From Hyphomonadaceae bacterium (GTDB taxonomy: Bacteria; Pseudomonadota; Alphaproteobacteria; Caulobacterales; Hyphomonadaceae), in assembly GCA_024742355.1 (NCBI GenBank), contig JANSYM010000009.1, positions 1 through 64,000 of the forward strand: a stretch of DNA of 64,000 nucleotides. The letters run 5' to 3'. Under the pieces are notes generated by a model that made no database searches, had not been told where the DNA came from, and saw only the letters and a program-made list of their open reading frames with translations. This document shows, one piece after another, positions 7,775 through 18,573 of this stretch. The position numbers and the translations under genes were made by a program. Within the stretch, counting starts at the first letter, position 1, and every line of letters begins with the position of its first letter.

Positions 7775-9340
7775 ATGATCATTCGGTTTGAAACGTTCGA
7801 ACTGGATCTGGACCAGAAAGAGCTGCGCCGTGACGGCGAGGTGCAGGCGGCTGAGCCTCAGGTCCTGAAACTGCTGCACGTCCTGATCGACAATCGCCAC
7901 CGCGTCGTCTCCAAGGATGAGCTGATCGACCTGGTCTGGGACGGCCGGTTTGTGTCCGACAGTGTGATCAATAGCCGGATCAGCACCGCCCGCAGCCTGA
8001 TCGATGATGATGGCAAGCGCCAGCGACTGATCAAGACGCTGCATCGCCAGGGCTTCCGCTTTCTCGGCGAGGTTGAAACGCCCGCTGTCCAGGTCCTGTC
8101 GGAGCCAGAGATTGCAAAGGCGGTTGAGGAGATCGTCACGCCGAGCACCAAGCCTTCGATTGCCATCCTGCCGTTTCGCCTGGTCGGTGTTGCTGGCCCG
8201 CATGCCGCGATTGCCGACGCCCTGCCTTATGAACTGATCACCGAACTCTCCAAGATGCGCTGGTTGCGGGTGATTGCGCGTGGCTCGTCCTTCCAGTTCC
8301 GGGACAGCGACCCCGACATTGTCGCCATCGGCAAACAGCTCGGCGTGCGCTACTGCCTCACCGGCCTGGTCGAAGTGATGGGCGATCGCATCAATGTGAT
8401 TGTCGAAGTGGCCGAAACCGCCAAGGCCGACATTGTCTGGAGCCAGCAATTCAAATCGGATGTTGGCGGTGTGCATGAGATCCGCGAACAGATCACGTCC
8501 AGCGTCGCCGCCTCTCTGGAGGTTCACATCCCGCTCAATGAAGCCAAGCAGGCGCGGCTGAAACCGGCTGAGAATCTCGATGCCTGGGGGGCCTATCATC
8601 TCGGCCTGCAGCATCTTTATCGTTTCACGCGCGAGGACAATGACCAGGCCGCGATCCTGTTCAAGCGGGCGATCGAGCTGGAACCGGACCTCGCCCGCGC
8701 GCATGCCGCCTTGTCCTCGACCGAGTATTACAATGCCCGCACGCATTACACGTCCGACTATGCTGCCTGCGTCGCGCGCTGCCGGTCGCATGCCGAAAAG
8801 AGCCTCGAAATCGATGCCCTCGATCCTTACGCCAATTACGCCATGGGCCGGGCCTATACGGCGGCCGGCGATCTCGACATGTGCGCGACCTGGTATGACC
8901 GGACGCTGTCGATCCGGCCGAACTATGCGCAATGCCTGTACTCGATCGCGCTCAATGACACTTTGGTCGAGGCCGCCGATCAGGGCCAGGCGCATATTGA
9001 TGACGCCCTGACGCTGAGCCCGCTCGATCCGTTCCTGTGTGCGATGTATTCAGTGCGGGCCTTCTCGCACATTATCCGTGAGGAGTTCGACGAAGCGGCG
9101 CGATGGAGCGAGAAAGTGATGGCGACGCCGAATGTGCATCCGCATTATGCCTGTATCCCGGTCATCTCGCACACGATGAATGGCAATCTCGAACGGGCCG
9201 ATGTCTGGTACCAGAAGTTACTGGCGAATTTCCCGGGCTCGTCTCATCGCGATTTCTTTGCTTCCTTCCCGTTCCAGGACGGCCCCGCAAAGGACCGGAT
9301 CAGGGACGCGTTCCTGGTCCACGAGAACAAGCGTCATTAG
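7775..9340 (+). CDS. CadC-type winged-helix transcriptional regulator with TPR domain
   Basis: Residues 1-100 form an OmpR/PhoB-type winged helix (EPQVLKLLHVLIDNR, DELIDLVWDGRFVSDSVI, INSRISTARSLIDDD). The middle region (SIAILPF to VIARGSSFQF) resembles the TolB-like domain found in adenylate-cyclase/CadC-like regulators. The C-terminal half holds tetratricopeptide-like repeats (AIELEPDLARAHAALS and similar). No membrane helix is evident, unlike classical CadC. I start it at ATG 7775, which has AGAGGGGA upstream, rather than at an upstream ATG. It is divergent from the tautomerase-mddA run and may control it, though this is inferred from position only. Confidence 0.82.
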   Translation: MIIRFETFELDLDQKELRRDGEVQAAEPQVLKLLHVLIDNRHRVVSKDELIDLVWDGRFVSDSVINSRISTARSLIDDDGKRQRLIKTLHRQGFRFLGEVETPAVQVLSEPEIAKAVEEIVTPSTKPSIAILPFRLVGVAGPHAAIADALPYELITELSKMRWLRVIARGSSFQFRDSDPDIVAIGKQLGVRYCLTGLVEVMGDRINVIVEVAETAKADIVWSQQFKSDVGGVHEIREQITSSVAASLEVHIPLNEAKQARLKPAENLDAWGAYHLGLQHLYRFTREDNDQAAILFKRAIELEPDLARAHAALSSTEYYNARTHYTSDYAACVARCRSHAEKSLEIDALDPYANYAMGRAYTAAGDLDMCATWYDRTLSIRPNYAQCLYSIALNDTLVEAADQGQAHIDDALTLSPLDPFLCAMYSVRAFSHIIREEFDEAARWSEKVMATPNVHPHYACIPVISHTMNGNLERADVWYQKLLANFPGSSHRDFFASFPFQDGPAKDRIRDAFLVHENKRH

Positions 9341-9435
9341 TCCGCCCCAGGCGCGATTGCGCGTAATCGGCATGGCCGCTTCCTTGGCGTGTGGCGACGC
9401 GGTGCGTCACTCGGTATAGTAAAAACCTTTAGGGG

Positions 9436-11686
<2,251 letters not shown>

Positions 11687-11712
11687 GCTTCATAGCGATC
11701 TCAAACAGAGAA

Positions 11713-11739
11713 GGCGGCGCCCCCGGGCGCCGCCTTTTT
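11713..11739 (+). terminator. Rho-independent terminator after katG
   Basis: The stem ggcggcgcc/ggcgccgcc with loop cccg is followed directly by ttttt. It begins 27 bases after the katG stop. The symmetric, very stable stem and T-run make this a confident intrinsic terminator. Confidence 0.9.
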
Positions 11740-11858
11740 CATGGGTCGAATTGTTCTGGTGTCTCGATATTGGGGCGCGGTGCGCATTTGCGTCTGTCGG
11801 GTCTTGTTCTGTCAGGCGGTGCACCAATACTGAGCGGCACCAAAACCCCGGAGTTGTC

Positions 11859-12050
11859 ATGGACCTGAAAGTTGGAGATGTCGTCGAGCTCAAATCCGGC
11901 GGCCCGAGAATGACCATCGCCGCCGTCAAAGCCGACCGCGCCTTTTGCGTCTGGTTCAATCAGCGCGATCAATTCCACGAAGAGAAGACGAGCGAATTCC
12001 TGATCGAGACGCTGACGCGCCCGCAGGGAGGTGGGTCGGGTCCGTCCTAA
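11859..12050 (+). CDS. YodC family small protein (DUF2158)
   Basis: A 63-aa protein beginning MDLKVGDVVELKSGGPRMTI and continuing VWFNQRDQFHEEKTSEFLIETL, the typical DUF2158/YodC core. Family members are small beta-barrel-like proteins of unknown function. The ATG at 11859 has a GGAG five bases upstream. The last four bases overlap the convergent VOC gene. No operon partner is evident. Confidence 0.8.
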   Translation: MDLKVGDVVELKSGGPRMTIAAVKADRAFCVWFNQRDQFHEEKTSEFLIETLTRPQGGGSGPS

Positions 12051-12436
12051 CCCTTCGGCTCAATCAGGTCCCAGAGATTGCCCCAGGGGTCCTGGAACAC
12101 GACGACGCTGCCATAGGCTTCATGGCGCGGGGTTTCCTTGAAGGTGACGCCCTTGGCCTTCATCGCCGCATAGTCGCGTTCGAAATCATCGGTGTGCAGG
12201 AAAAAGCCGACGCGCCCGCCGGTCTGGTTGCCAATCGCCGCTTCCTGCGCCGGGCCATCGGCCCTGGCCAGCAGGATCGCCGTTTCCGCCCCCGCCGGGG
12301 CCACACGCACCCAGCGCTTGGTCGGGCTGCGCGGCGTATCTTCCAGTAGCTCAAAGCCGAGCGTGTTGACGTAGAAATCTATACCGGCGTCATAGTCGGG
12401 GACGACGATGGTGAAGATGGCGATGGTTTGGGTCAT
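12047..12436 (-). CDS. VOC (glyoxalase/bleomycin resistance) family protein
   Basis: A 129-aa vicinal-oxygen-chelate fold protein. It starts MTQTIAIFTIVVPDYDAGIDFY and ends with the typical VVFQDPWGNLWDLIEP block. VOC proteins act as metal-dependent lyases, isomerases or dioxygenases, or as drug-binding proteins; the specific role is not readable. It stands alone downstream of metH, separated from it by a REP-like element, and overlaps the convergent YodC gene by four bases. Confidence 0.85.
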   Translation of the reverse strand: MTQTIAIFTIVVPDYDAGIDFYVNTLGFELLEDTPRSPTKRWVRVAPAGAETAILLARADGPAQEAAIGNQTGGRVGFFLHTDDFERDYAAMKAKGVTFKETPRHEAYGSVVVFQDPWGNLWDLIEPKG

Positions 12437-12463
12437 GCCTGTTATTCGCGCATACCCTCTTTT

Positions 12464-12560
12464 TTGTCATCCCGGCCGAAGCGCAGCGTAGAGCCGGGAC
12501 CCAGTGCGTCGAAATAACTGGATCCCGGATAAGCGCTCGTGCGCTTTCCGGGATGACAAA
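12464..12560. repeat. REP-like palindromic element, copy 1
   Basis: The outer arms tttgtcatcccgg and ccgggatgacaaa are perfect 13-bp inverted repeats. Internal blocks agccgggacccag and ggatcccggataagc with a small internal palindrome are shared with copies at 18448-18551 and 49964-50050. It begins 2 bases beyond the metH stop and could fold into a hairpin at the end of the transcript. Confidence 0.85.
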
Positions 12561-12562
12561 GA

Positions 12563-15196
12563 TTAAGCCGCCTCGACCTCAGCCTCACTCGGGTCGTAGT
12601 TGAGGATCGGCCCAAGCCAGCGCTCGGCCGTTCGCACGTCCATGCCCTTGCGCCGCGCATAATCCTCGACCTGGTCGCGCTCGATCCGGCCAACGGCGAA
12701 ATAGACGCTTTCGGGATGGGCCATATACAGGCCTGACACCGAGGCGGCCGGGGTCATGGCGCAGCTGGAGGTCAGCTCCATGCCGATGCGGCCCGCATCG
12801 AGCAGGCGGAACAGGGTCTCTTTCTCGGTATGGTCGGGCTGGCACGGATAGCCAGGCGCCGGGCGGATGCCGGCATAGGCTTCCTTGATCAGATCGGCAT
12901 TGTCGAGCGTCTCGTCTGCGGCATAGCCCCAATGGCTCTTGCGCACCTGCTCGTGCATATATTCGGCCATCGCCTCAGCGAACCGGTCGGCGAGCGCCTT
13001 GACCATGATGGCGGAATAATCGTCGGCCTCGGCTTCGAATTTCTTGGCAATCTCTTCGGCCTGCGGGCCGGAAGTGACCGCGAAGGCGCCGATATGGTCG
13101 CCGGACTCGGCGATGAAATCGGACAGCGCAAAATTGGCGCGGCTATTGTCCTTGACCATTTGCTGGCGCAGCGTGTGCAGCGTGTCGCCGGTCTCGAGCT
13201 TGATGTCGTCGCCATCACGCTCGGCGCCCCAGAAGCCGATCACGGCTTTCGGTTTGAACCAGTCCTGGCCGAGAATCTGCTGCATCATGTTCTCGGTATC
13301 GCGCCACAGGTCGCGGGCGGCTTCGCCGACAATCTCGTCCTCGAGGATTTGCGGGAACCGTCCGGCCAGGTTCCAGCTCGAGAAATAGGGTGTCCAGTCA
13401 ATGTAGCGGGCGAGCTCTGACAGGTCGAACTCCTCAAACACTTTGGTGCCTGTAAAGCTCGGTGCGGCCGGGGCGGGCGCTTCCAGCTTGTGGGCATGCG
13501 TGCGGGCGACATTGATTGGGTGACGCGGTTTGGGCGGACCGCCAGCGCGGCTGTCGCGCATGCGCTGATACTTGGCCTGCGCCGTCTCGACAAACAGGCC
13601 GCGCTCATCATCCGAAAGCAGGGCCGAGACCACGCCGACGGCGCGGCTGGCATCGGTGACGTGAATGGTCGGGCCATTGTCGCGGGCCGGGTCAATCTTC
13701 ACCGCCGTGTGCGCCGGCGAGGTCGTGGCGCCGCCGATGAGCAGTGGCTGCTCCATCCCGGTGCGCTGCATCTCGCGCGCGACATAGACCATTTCATCCA
13801 GGCTCGGCGTAATCAGGCCGGACAGGCCGATAATGTCGACGGCTTCTTCCTTGGCCTTGGCCAGGATATCCTCGCACGGGACCATGACGCCCATATCGAC
13901 AATGTCATAGCCGTTACAGGCGAGCACGACGCCGACAATATTCTTGCCAATGTCGTGCACGTCGCCTTTCACCGTCGCCATCAGGACCTTGCCATTCGAG
14001 ATGTCGACAGTGCCGAGCTCTTCTTTCTCGGCTTCCATGAACGGGTCGAGATAGGCGACGGCGGCTTTCATCACGCGGGCGGATTTCACCACCTGAGGCA
14101 GGAACATCTTGCCCGAGCCGAACAGGTCGCCGACGACGTTCATGCCGTCCATCAACGGCCCTTCGATGACGTGCAGCGGGCGGGCGACGGCGGCGCGGGC
14201 CTCTTCCGTGTCCTCGTCAATATATTCGGTGATGCCATGGACCAGAGCATGTTCCAGCCGTTTGGCGACGGGCAGTTCGCGCCAGGACAGGTCCTTCTCG
14301 GCCGACTTGCCTTTCTGGCCGCGGAACTGTTCGGCATAATCGACCAGCGCTTCGGTGGCGCCATCATTGCGGTTTAGGATGACATCCTCGACCAGGTCAC
14401 GCAGCTTCGGTTCGATATCATCATAAATGTCCAGCTGCCCGGCATTGACGATGCCCATATCCATGCCGGCGGGAATGGCATGATAGAGGAAGACCGAGTG
14501 CATGGCCCGGCGCACCGGCTCATTGCCCCGGAACGAGAAGGAGACATTTGAGAGGCCGCCCGAAATGTGACAACCGGGGCAGGTCTCGCGGATGACCTTG
14601 GTCGCTTCGATAAAGTCGACGGCGTAATTATTATGTTCTTCAATCCCGGTTGCGACAGCGAAAATGTTCGGGTCGAAAATAATGTCCTCGGCCGGGAACC
14701 CGACCTCTTCGGTGAGGATTTTGAAGGCGCGCTGGCAGATTTCAATCTTGCGCGGCGCCGTGTCGGCCTGGCCGACCTCATCAAACGCCATGACCACAAC
14801 GGCGGCGCCATAAGACAGGCATTTGCGCGCCTGTTCGCGGAACTGGTCGAGGCCTTCTTTCATCGAGATGGAATTGACGACAGCCTTGCCCTGTACGCAT
14901 TTCAGGCCGGCTTCGATGACCTCCCATTTGGAGCTGTCAATCATTACCGGGACGCGGGCAATATCCGGCTCAGCGGCAATCAGGTTGAGGAAGGTGCGCA
15001 TGGCCTCGGCGCCATCCAGCATGCCTTCATCCATGTTCACATCGATGATCTGGGCGCCATTCTCGACCTGCTGGCGCGCGACCTCAACGGCGGTGGCATA
15101 ATCGCCATTGGCAATCAGCTTCCGGAACCTGGCGGACCCGGTGACATTCGTGCGTTCGCCAATATTGACGAAATTCTGGGAGGCGGAAGTGGTCAT
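12563..15196 (-). CDS. metH: Methionine synthase, folate/cobalamin/activation part
   Basis: This 877-aa protein has the pterin-binding TIM barrel (residues about 1-290, starting [11 protein letters not shown]). The cobalamin-binding module follows, with [12 protein letters not shown] supplying the His ligand of the B12 cobalt. The C-terminal SAM-dependent reactivation domain has [12 protein letters not shown] and [11 protein letters not shown]. It lacks the N-terminal homocysteine domain, which is encoded separately at 16952-18028. Together they transfer the methyl group of methyl-tetrahydrofolate to homocysteine. The start overlaps the preceding nucleotidyltransferase gene as ATGA. Splitting of MetH is known in alphaproteobacteria; having other genes between the halves is unusual. 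Confidence 0.95.
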   Translation of the reverse strand: MTTSASQNFVNIGERTNVTGSARFRKLIANGDYATAVEVARQQVENGAQIIDVNMDEGMLDGAEAMRTFLNLIAAEPDIARVPVMIDSSKWEVIEAGLKCVQGKAVVNSISMKEGLDQFREQARKCLSYGAAVVVMAFDEVGQADTAPRKIEICQRAFKILTEEVGFPAEDIIFDPNIFAVATGIEEHNNYAVDFIEATKVIRETCPGCHISGGLSNVSFSFRGNEPVRRAMHSVFLYHAIPAGMDMGIVNAGQLDIYDDIEPKLRDLVEDVILNRNDGATEALVDYAEQFRGQKGKSAEKDLSWRELPVAKRLEHALVHGITEYIDEDTEEARAAVARPLHVIEGPLMDGMNVVGDLFGSGKMFLPQVVKSARVMKAAVAYLDPFMEAEKEELGTVDISNGKVLMATVKGDVHDIGKNIVGVVLACNGYDIVDMGVMVPCEDILAKAKEEAVDIIGLSGLITPSLDEMVYVAREMQRTGMEQPLLIGGATTSPAHTAVKIDPARDNGPTIHVTDASRAVGVVSALLSDDERGLFVETAQAKYQRMRDSRAGGPPKPRHPINVARTHAHKLEAPAPAAPSFTGTKVFEEFDLSELARYIDWTPYFSSWNLAGRFPQILEDEIVGEAARDLWRDTENMMQQILGQDWFKPKAVIGFWGAERDGDDIKLETGDTLHTLRQQMVKDNSRANFALSDFIAESGDHIGAFAVTSGPQAEEIAKKFEAEADDYSAIMVKALADRFAEAMAEYMHEQVRKSHWGYAADETLDNADLIKEAYAGIRPAPGYPCQPDHTEKETLFRLLDAGRIGMELTSSCAMTPAASVSGLYMAHPESVYFAVGRIERDQVEDYARRKGMDVRTAERWLGPILNYDPSEAEVEAA

Positions 15197-16014
15197 GCTA
15201 GCTCTTTGTATCCGATCAGGTCGCGAAACATCTGGTCTGCTTCGTCGCGAGTGGTTCTTTCGAGGGGTATCTTGTCAGGCAGATTTTTCTGTGCCCAGTC
15301 CAGTTCTTTCAGGATCAACTCATCAATGTCGGGGATGCGGTCGCCTTTACCAATCTCGCTGGCTTTGGCTTTCAATTCTAGCAGCTCTGCAATTTGGGTC
15401 TGCAATTCCGGCGGAATATCCGTCCCGTGTACAAGGTCCTGAAAATTCATCGGCGGCAAGGTGTCTGGATTCATTCGAACCCAACGCATTGCGAGAACGG
15501 GCCGTAAAACGTAAAAGTACTTCTTGAGGTTCACGTTCGTTGAAACCGCAATGTTTCGATCCCAGTTGTTTTTTGCGAGATGGAAATAGTGCGTCAGACA
15601 CGCGTGCGGACGCACGTGCTTGTCAGCGAACGCAGACAATCTCTGGCAAGCGGCATCGTCCCATCGATACTTGATCGGGCTCGACAACCACTCGAGCAGG
15701 ACGGGGTTCGGCTTCAAAAGCAAACCAATCGCTTTTTGGATGTCCCAGCCATTCGTGTCCCAATCGTCTACCAATGGGAGCTCGATCACGTCTCGACCAG
15801 GTGCAATCGTCAAGTACCAGTCTGGCGCGTGGGCGTAGACAAAGCGAACATCAAAATCGCTGTCCGGCGACGGGAAGCCCCAGGCACGGCTGCCGCTTTC
15901 GATGGCAAAAAGAAAGCGGACGTCATAATCGCGCTCGACTTCAGAAAGCTGTGACTGAATCACAGCTTCCTTGTCAGCCGGAATATCCGGTGAAAAGTCG
16001 AACAACTGTCCCAT
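15193..16014 (-). CDS. Predicted nucleotidyltransferase (RlaP-like, PF10127 type)
   Basis: A 273-aa protein with the polymerase-beta-type nucleotidyltransferase signature [18 protein letters not shown] (G-S followed by D-x-D). It then shows the [20 protein letters not shown] block typical of the RlaP/YbgI-like predicted nucleotidyltransferases. The target is unknown. I start it at ATG 16014, five bases after the DUF1428 gene, instead of an upstream in-frame codon. Its stop overlaps the metH start (ATGA), so metH translation is coupled to it. Composition is more A+T-rich than metH, suggesting later insertion into the operon. Confidence 0.75.
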   Translation of the reverse strand: MGQLFDFSPDIPADKEAVIQSQLSEVERDYDVRFLFAIESGSRAWGFPSPDSDFDVRFVYAHAPDWYLTIAPGRDVIELPLVDDWDTNGWDIQKAIGLLLKPNPVLLEWLSSPIKYRWDDAACQRLSAFADKHVRPHACLTHYFHLAKNNWDRNIAVSTNVNLKKYFYVLRPVLAMRWVRMNPDTLPPMNFQDLVHGTDIPPELQTQIAELLELKAKASEIGKGDRIPDIDELILKELDWAQKNLPDKIPLERTTRDEADQMFRDLIGYKELA

Positions 16015-16018
16015 AAAT

Positions 16019-16369
16019 CTACTCTTCGAAAATGTTCTCAAAGCCGCCGATCAGCATGCGCTTGCCATCAAAGGGCATCGGCAGGTCGCTATTGAAGACC
16101 GGGTCGGCCATGCACTGTTCCATGCCTTTGTCGCGGGCCTCTTTCGAGGGCCATTCAATCCAGGAGAAGACGGTGACCTCGCCCGGCTCGGCTTTCACGG
16201 CCAGCGGGAAAGAGGTCACTTCGCCATCCGGAACCTCGTCGCCCCAATTGTCCATGATGCGCAGCGCGCCATATTTCTTGAACACCGGCGACGTCACGCG
16301 GGCATGCTCGATATAGGCCTGCTTGTTTTCGGCCGGCACAGCAGCGACGAAACCATCAATATAGGTCAT
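16019..16369 (-). CDS. DUF1428 domain-containing protein
   Basis: A 116-aa protein with the DUF1428 (ferredoxin-like alpha/beta barrel) layout: MTYIDGFVAAVP at the start, VFKKYGALR, VFSWIEWPSKEARD, and MPFDGKRMLIGGFE at the end. These proteins are small dimeric barrels of unknown activity related to YciI/EthD-like folds. The start overlaps the stop of the upstream flavin-like protein by one base (TGATG), and the next gene begins five bases after its stop. It is thus embedded in the metH operon. Confidence 0.85.
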   Translation of the reverse strand: MTYIDGFVAAVPAENKQAYIEHARVTSPVFKKYGALRIMDNWGDEVPDGEVTSFPLAVKAEPGEVTVFSWIEWPSKEARDKGMEQCMADPVFNSDLPMPFDGKRMLIGGFENIFEE

Positions 16370-16920
16370 CAGCTGCCCTCCCGAACGAGGCCTGTCAGGC
16401 CATCAATGCTCTCGGCATTCTTGGCATAGCGGCTTTCAATCCATTCCTCGGTCGACTTGTTGTCGACATAGCGGGTCAACTGGTCGCGCTCGCCCTTGAA
16501 TTCATAGAAGGGCACGCCCCAGCCGCAGCTGTCCTGGATGCGGTTGAGCTTGACCTTGAAGACGCCGCGGGCGCGCTCGAAGCCAGGGAACAGGCCGAGC
16601 ATCTCGTCCCACTCGGCATGGTGCGGATTGACCACTTCGCCAGTGCCAAACAGGCGCAGGATATTGGCCGGGCCTTCAAACGCGCAGAACATGATGGTGA
16701 TGCGGCCATTCTCCTGGACATGCGCCTGGGTCTCGATGCCTGAACCGCCAAGGTCGAGCCAGCACACCGTGGTCTCGTCAATCACCTTGAACGCGTCATA
16801 GCCCTTGGGGCTGAGATTGATATGCCCGTCTCCGGACAGCGGCGCCGAGGCGACGAAGAACATCTTCTGCTTTTCGATGAAGCTGATGATGCGATCATCG
16901 AGTTTGTCATAGACTTTCAT
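16369..16920 (-). CDS. Pyridoxamine 5'-phosphate oxidase family protein
   Basis: A 183-aa split-barrel flavin-binding type protein. Recognisable parts are FVASAPLSGDGHINLSPKG, VCWLDLGGSGIETQAHV and GRITIMFCAFEGPANILRL. This is the subfamily usually annotated as pyridoxamine phosphate oxidase-related or general stress FMN/F420-binding protein. It is not the vitamin B6 enzyme itself, because the PdxH C-terminal signature is absent. It lies between the two metH parts, 31 nt after the homocysteine domain gene. Confidence 0.85.
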   Translation of the reverse strand: MKVYDKLDDRIISFIEKQKMFFVASAPLSGDGHINLSPKGYDAFKVIDETTVCWLDLGGSGIETQAHVQENGRITIMFCAFEGPANILRLFGTGEVVNPHHAEWDEMLGLFPGFERARGVFKVKLNRIQDSCGWGVPFYEFKGERDQLTRYVDNKSTEEWIESRYAKNAESIDGLTGLVREGS

Positions 16921-16951
16921 GGGCCGGGTCCTTCCTGTGCTGTGGTCGGCC

Positions 16952-18028
16952 TTAAGATGCCAGTTCGAACGGCTCGAGGCCAGACAGGCGCATCGTGTTT
17001 TCGCTCGCTGCCGGATCGCGCGGGGTTACGCCTTCAACCGACTTGGCGATGGCGGCAATATGCTCCGGCGTTGTGCCGCAGCAACCGCCGAGAATGTTGA
17101 CAATGCCATCCTGCGCCCACTGGCCAACCTCGCCCGCGGTTTCGTGCGGTTGTTCGTCATACTCGCCCATTTCGTTCGGCAGTCCGGCATTCGGATAGGC
17201 CGCGACCAGCGTGTCGGCGACGCGGGAAATGGCGGCAATGTGTGGCCGCATCAGGTCGGCGCCGAGCGCGCAGTTAAAGCCCACCGCAAACGGTTTGGCA
17301 TGACGGACCGAGTTCCAGAACGCTTCCACAGTCTGGCCCGACAGGGTGCGGCCCGAGCGGTCAGTGATGGTGCCGGAAATCCAGATCGGGAGCTTTTCAA
17401 GCCCTTCGGATTCCAGGTCCATGATCGCCTTGATCGCGGCCTTGCAGTTCAGCGTGTCGGTGATGGTCTCGATCATGTAGAGGTCGACGCCGCCTTTGTT
17501 CAGCGCTTCAATCTGTTCGCGATAGGCCTGGTAGACCTGGTCAAATGTCACTTCGCGGGCACCGGGATCGTTCACGTCCGAGCTCATCGACAACATCTTG
17601 TTGAGCGGGCCGATCGAGCCTGCGGCAAAGCGTGGCTTGTGCGGTTCCTTTGCCGTCCAGCGATCGGCCGCTTCGCGGGCGAGCTTGGCGCCTTCGAAAT
17701 TGATATCGATCACGGATTGAACGTCGAGCGCATAATCATCCTGCGCGATCGTCGTCGCCGAGAATGTATTGGTCTCGGAAATATCGGCGCCAGCGCCGAA
17801 ATAGGCATCATGCAGCTCGGTCACCCGGTCGGGACGGGTGAGGCAGAGAATGTCATTATTGCCCTTCATCGGGACGGGATATTGCTCCGTCGTGAACCGG
17901 TCGGCGCGATAATCCTGCTCTTCCAGGCCCATGCGCTGGAACATGGCACCCCAGGAGCCATCGAGCATCAGAATTCGCTCCTTGGCAGCGGCATGGAGCT
18001 GGGCGATGCGGTCAGTGCGGTTGGTCAT
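16952..18028 (-). CDS. metH: Methionine synthase, homocysteine-binding part
   Basis: A 358-aa homocysteine S-methyltransferase domain. It begins MTNRTDRIAQLHAAA then ILMLDGSWGAMFQ. The zinc-binding cysteines are visible in GFNCALGA and NILGGCCGTTPEH. Its length equals one domain of full-length MetH, and the missing modules lie in the separate gene at 12563-15196. I chose the ATG at 18028 because it overlaps the upstream small gene as ATGA and matches the usual MetH start. Three other genes separate it from its partner. Confidence 0.93.
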   Translation of the reverse strand: MTNRTDRIAQLHAAAKERILMLDGSWGAMFQRMGLEEQDYRADRFTTEQYPVPMKGNNDILCLTRPDRVTELHDAYFGAGADISETNTFSATTIAQDDYALDVQSVIDINFEGAKLAREAADRWTAKEPHKPRFAAGSIGPLNKMLSMSSDVNDPGAREVTFDQVYQAYREQIEALNKGGVDLYMIETITDTLNCKAAIKAIMDLESEGLEKLPIWISGTITDRSGRTLSGQTVEAFWNSVRHAKPFAVGFNCALGADLMRPHIAAISRVADTLVAAYPNAGLPNEMGEYDEQPHETAGEVGQWAQDGIVNILGGCCGTTPEHIAAIAKSVEGVTPRDPAASENTMRLSGLEPFELAS

Positions 18029-18453
18029 GGCTGAGGTTCCAATTGCTTTTGGGTGTGCGCGCAGTGAAGATTTTTGCTTTCTTCGAGTAGCGGGATTTGT
18101 GAATCGAGGTGTTCCACTTTTCGGGGAACGCTCACGTCGCCAATTGTGCAAGCCTCTTGTTGCCCAATCCCATCTACAGAAGAGTCCCGGCATTGTTTCA
18201 TCAAATTCAGTAATTCGGTGGTCGGCGCACATTGCTCGGCAGAAGGCGCGATACTCGCGATCATGGATGGTCGTGCAGTCGCACACTCAATCGTACTCTC
18301 ATAGTCCGAACAGTCGACGCGTGTAAGCTGATACAATCCTGGCGCGGGCGTCATGTATGTAGCTCCGGCTGCGAACCCGACAATGAAAATTGCGATGGCG
18401 CCAACGGACGATTGGAGGATGCGTTTCTGACGGCCGGTCATCTCATCTGTCAT
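18025..18453 (-). CDS. Hypothetical membrane-anchored small protein
   Basis: About 142 aa with one N-terminal hydrophobic helix (SVGAIAIFIVGFAAGATYM) and a probably periplasmic, cysteine-containing tail. I do not recognise a family. The start may be ATG 18453, which lies inside the REP-like element, or the in-frame ATG at 18441. The stop overlaps the start of the homocysteine domain of metH as ATGA, so its translation feeds into metH. Composition is A+T-richer than its neighbours, as with the nucleotidyltransferase in the same operon. Confidence 0.6.
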   Translation of the reverse strand: MTDEMTGRQKRILQSSVGAIAIFIVGFAAGATYMTPAPGLYQLTRVDCSDYESTIECATARPSMIASIAPSAEQCAPTTELLNLMKQCRDSSVDGIGQQEACTIGDVSVPRKVEHLDSQIPLLEESKNLHCAHTQKQLEPQP

Positions 18454-18551
18454 CCCGGCCGGAGCGCAGCGGAGAGCCGGGACCCAGCGATTGGTTGAAG
18501 CGAATGTGTCCTGGGTCCCGGATAAGCTCTTGCGAGCTTTCCGGGATGACA
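18448..18551. repeat. REP-like palindromic element, copy 2
   Basis: The arms tgtcatcccgg (18448-18458) and ccgggatgaca (18541-18551) are perfect inverted repeats. The inner gagagccgggacccag and gggtcccggataagct blocks match the other two copies. It separates metF from the downstream small gene, and its left arm touches that gene's possible start. It may split the methionine operon into two expression levels. Confidence 0.85.
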
Positions 18552-18573
18552 TGGAGGGTGTTGTTTTTTCGGG

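Noticed and set aside
7082-7775. Repeated AGGGGAC string before mddA, the 33-aa gene and the regulator considered as an operator
   Set aside because: It sits at ribosome-site distance from each start codon in each case and is better explained as Shine-Dalgarno sequence.
7703-8995. Long open frame antisense to the CadC-type regulator
   Set aside because: High-G+C genes leave long open frames on the other strand; no domain, signal or ribosome site supports it.
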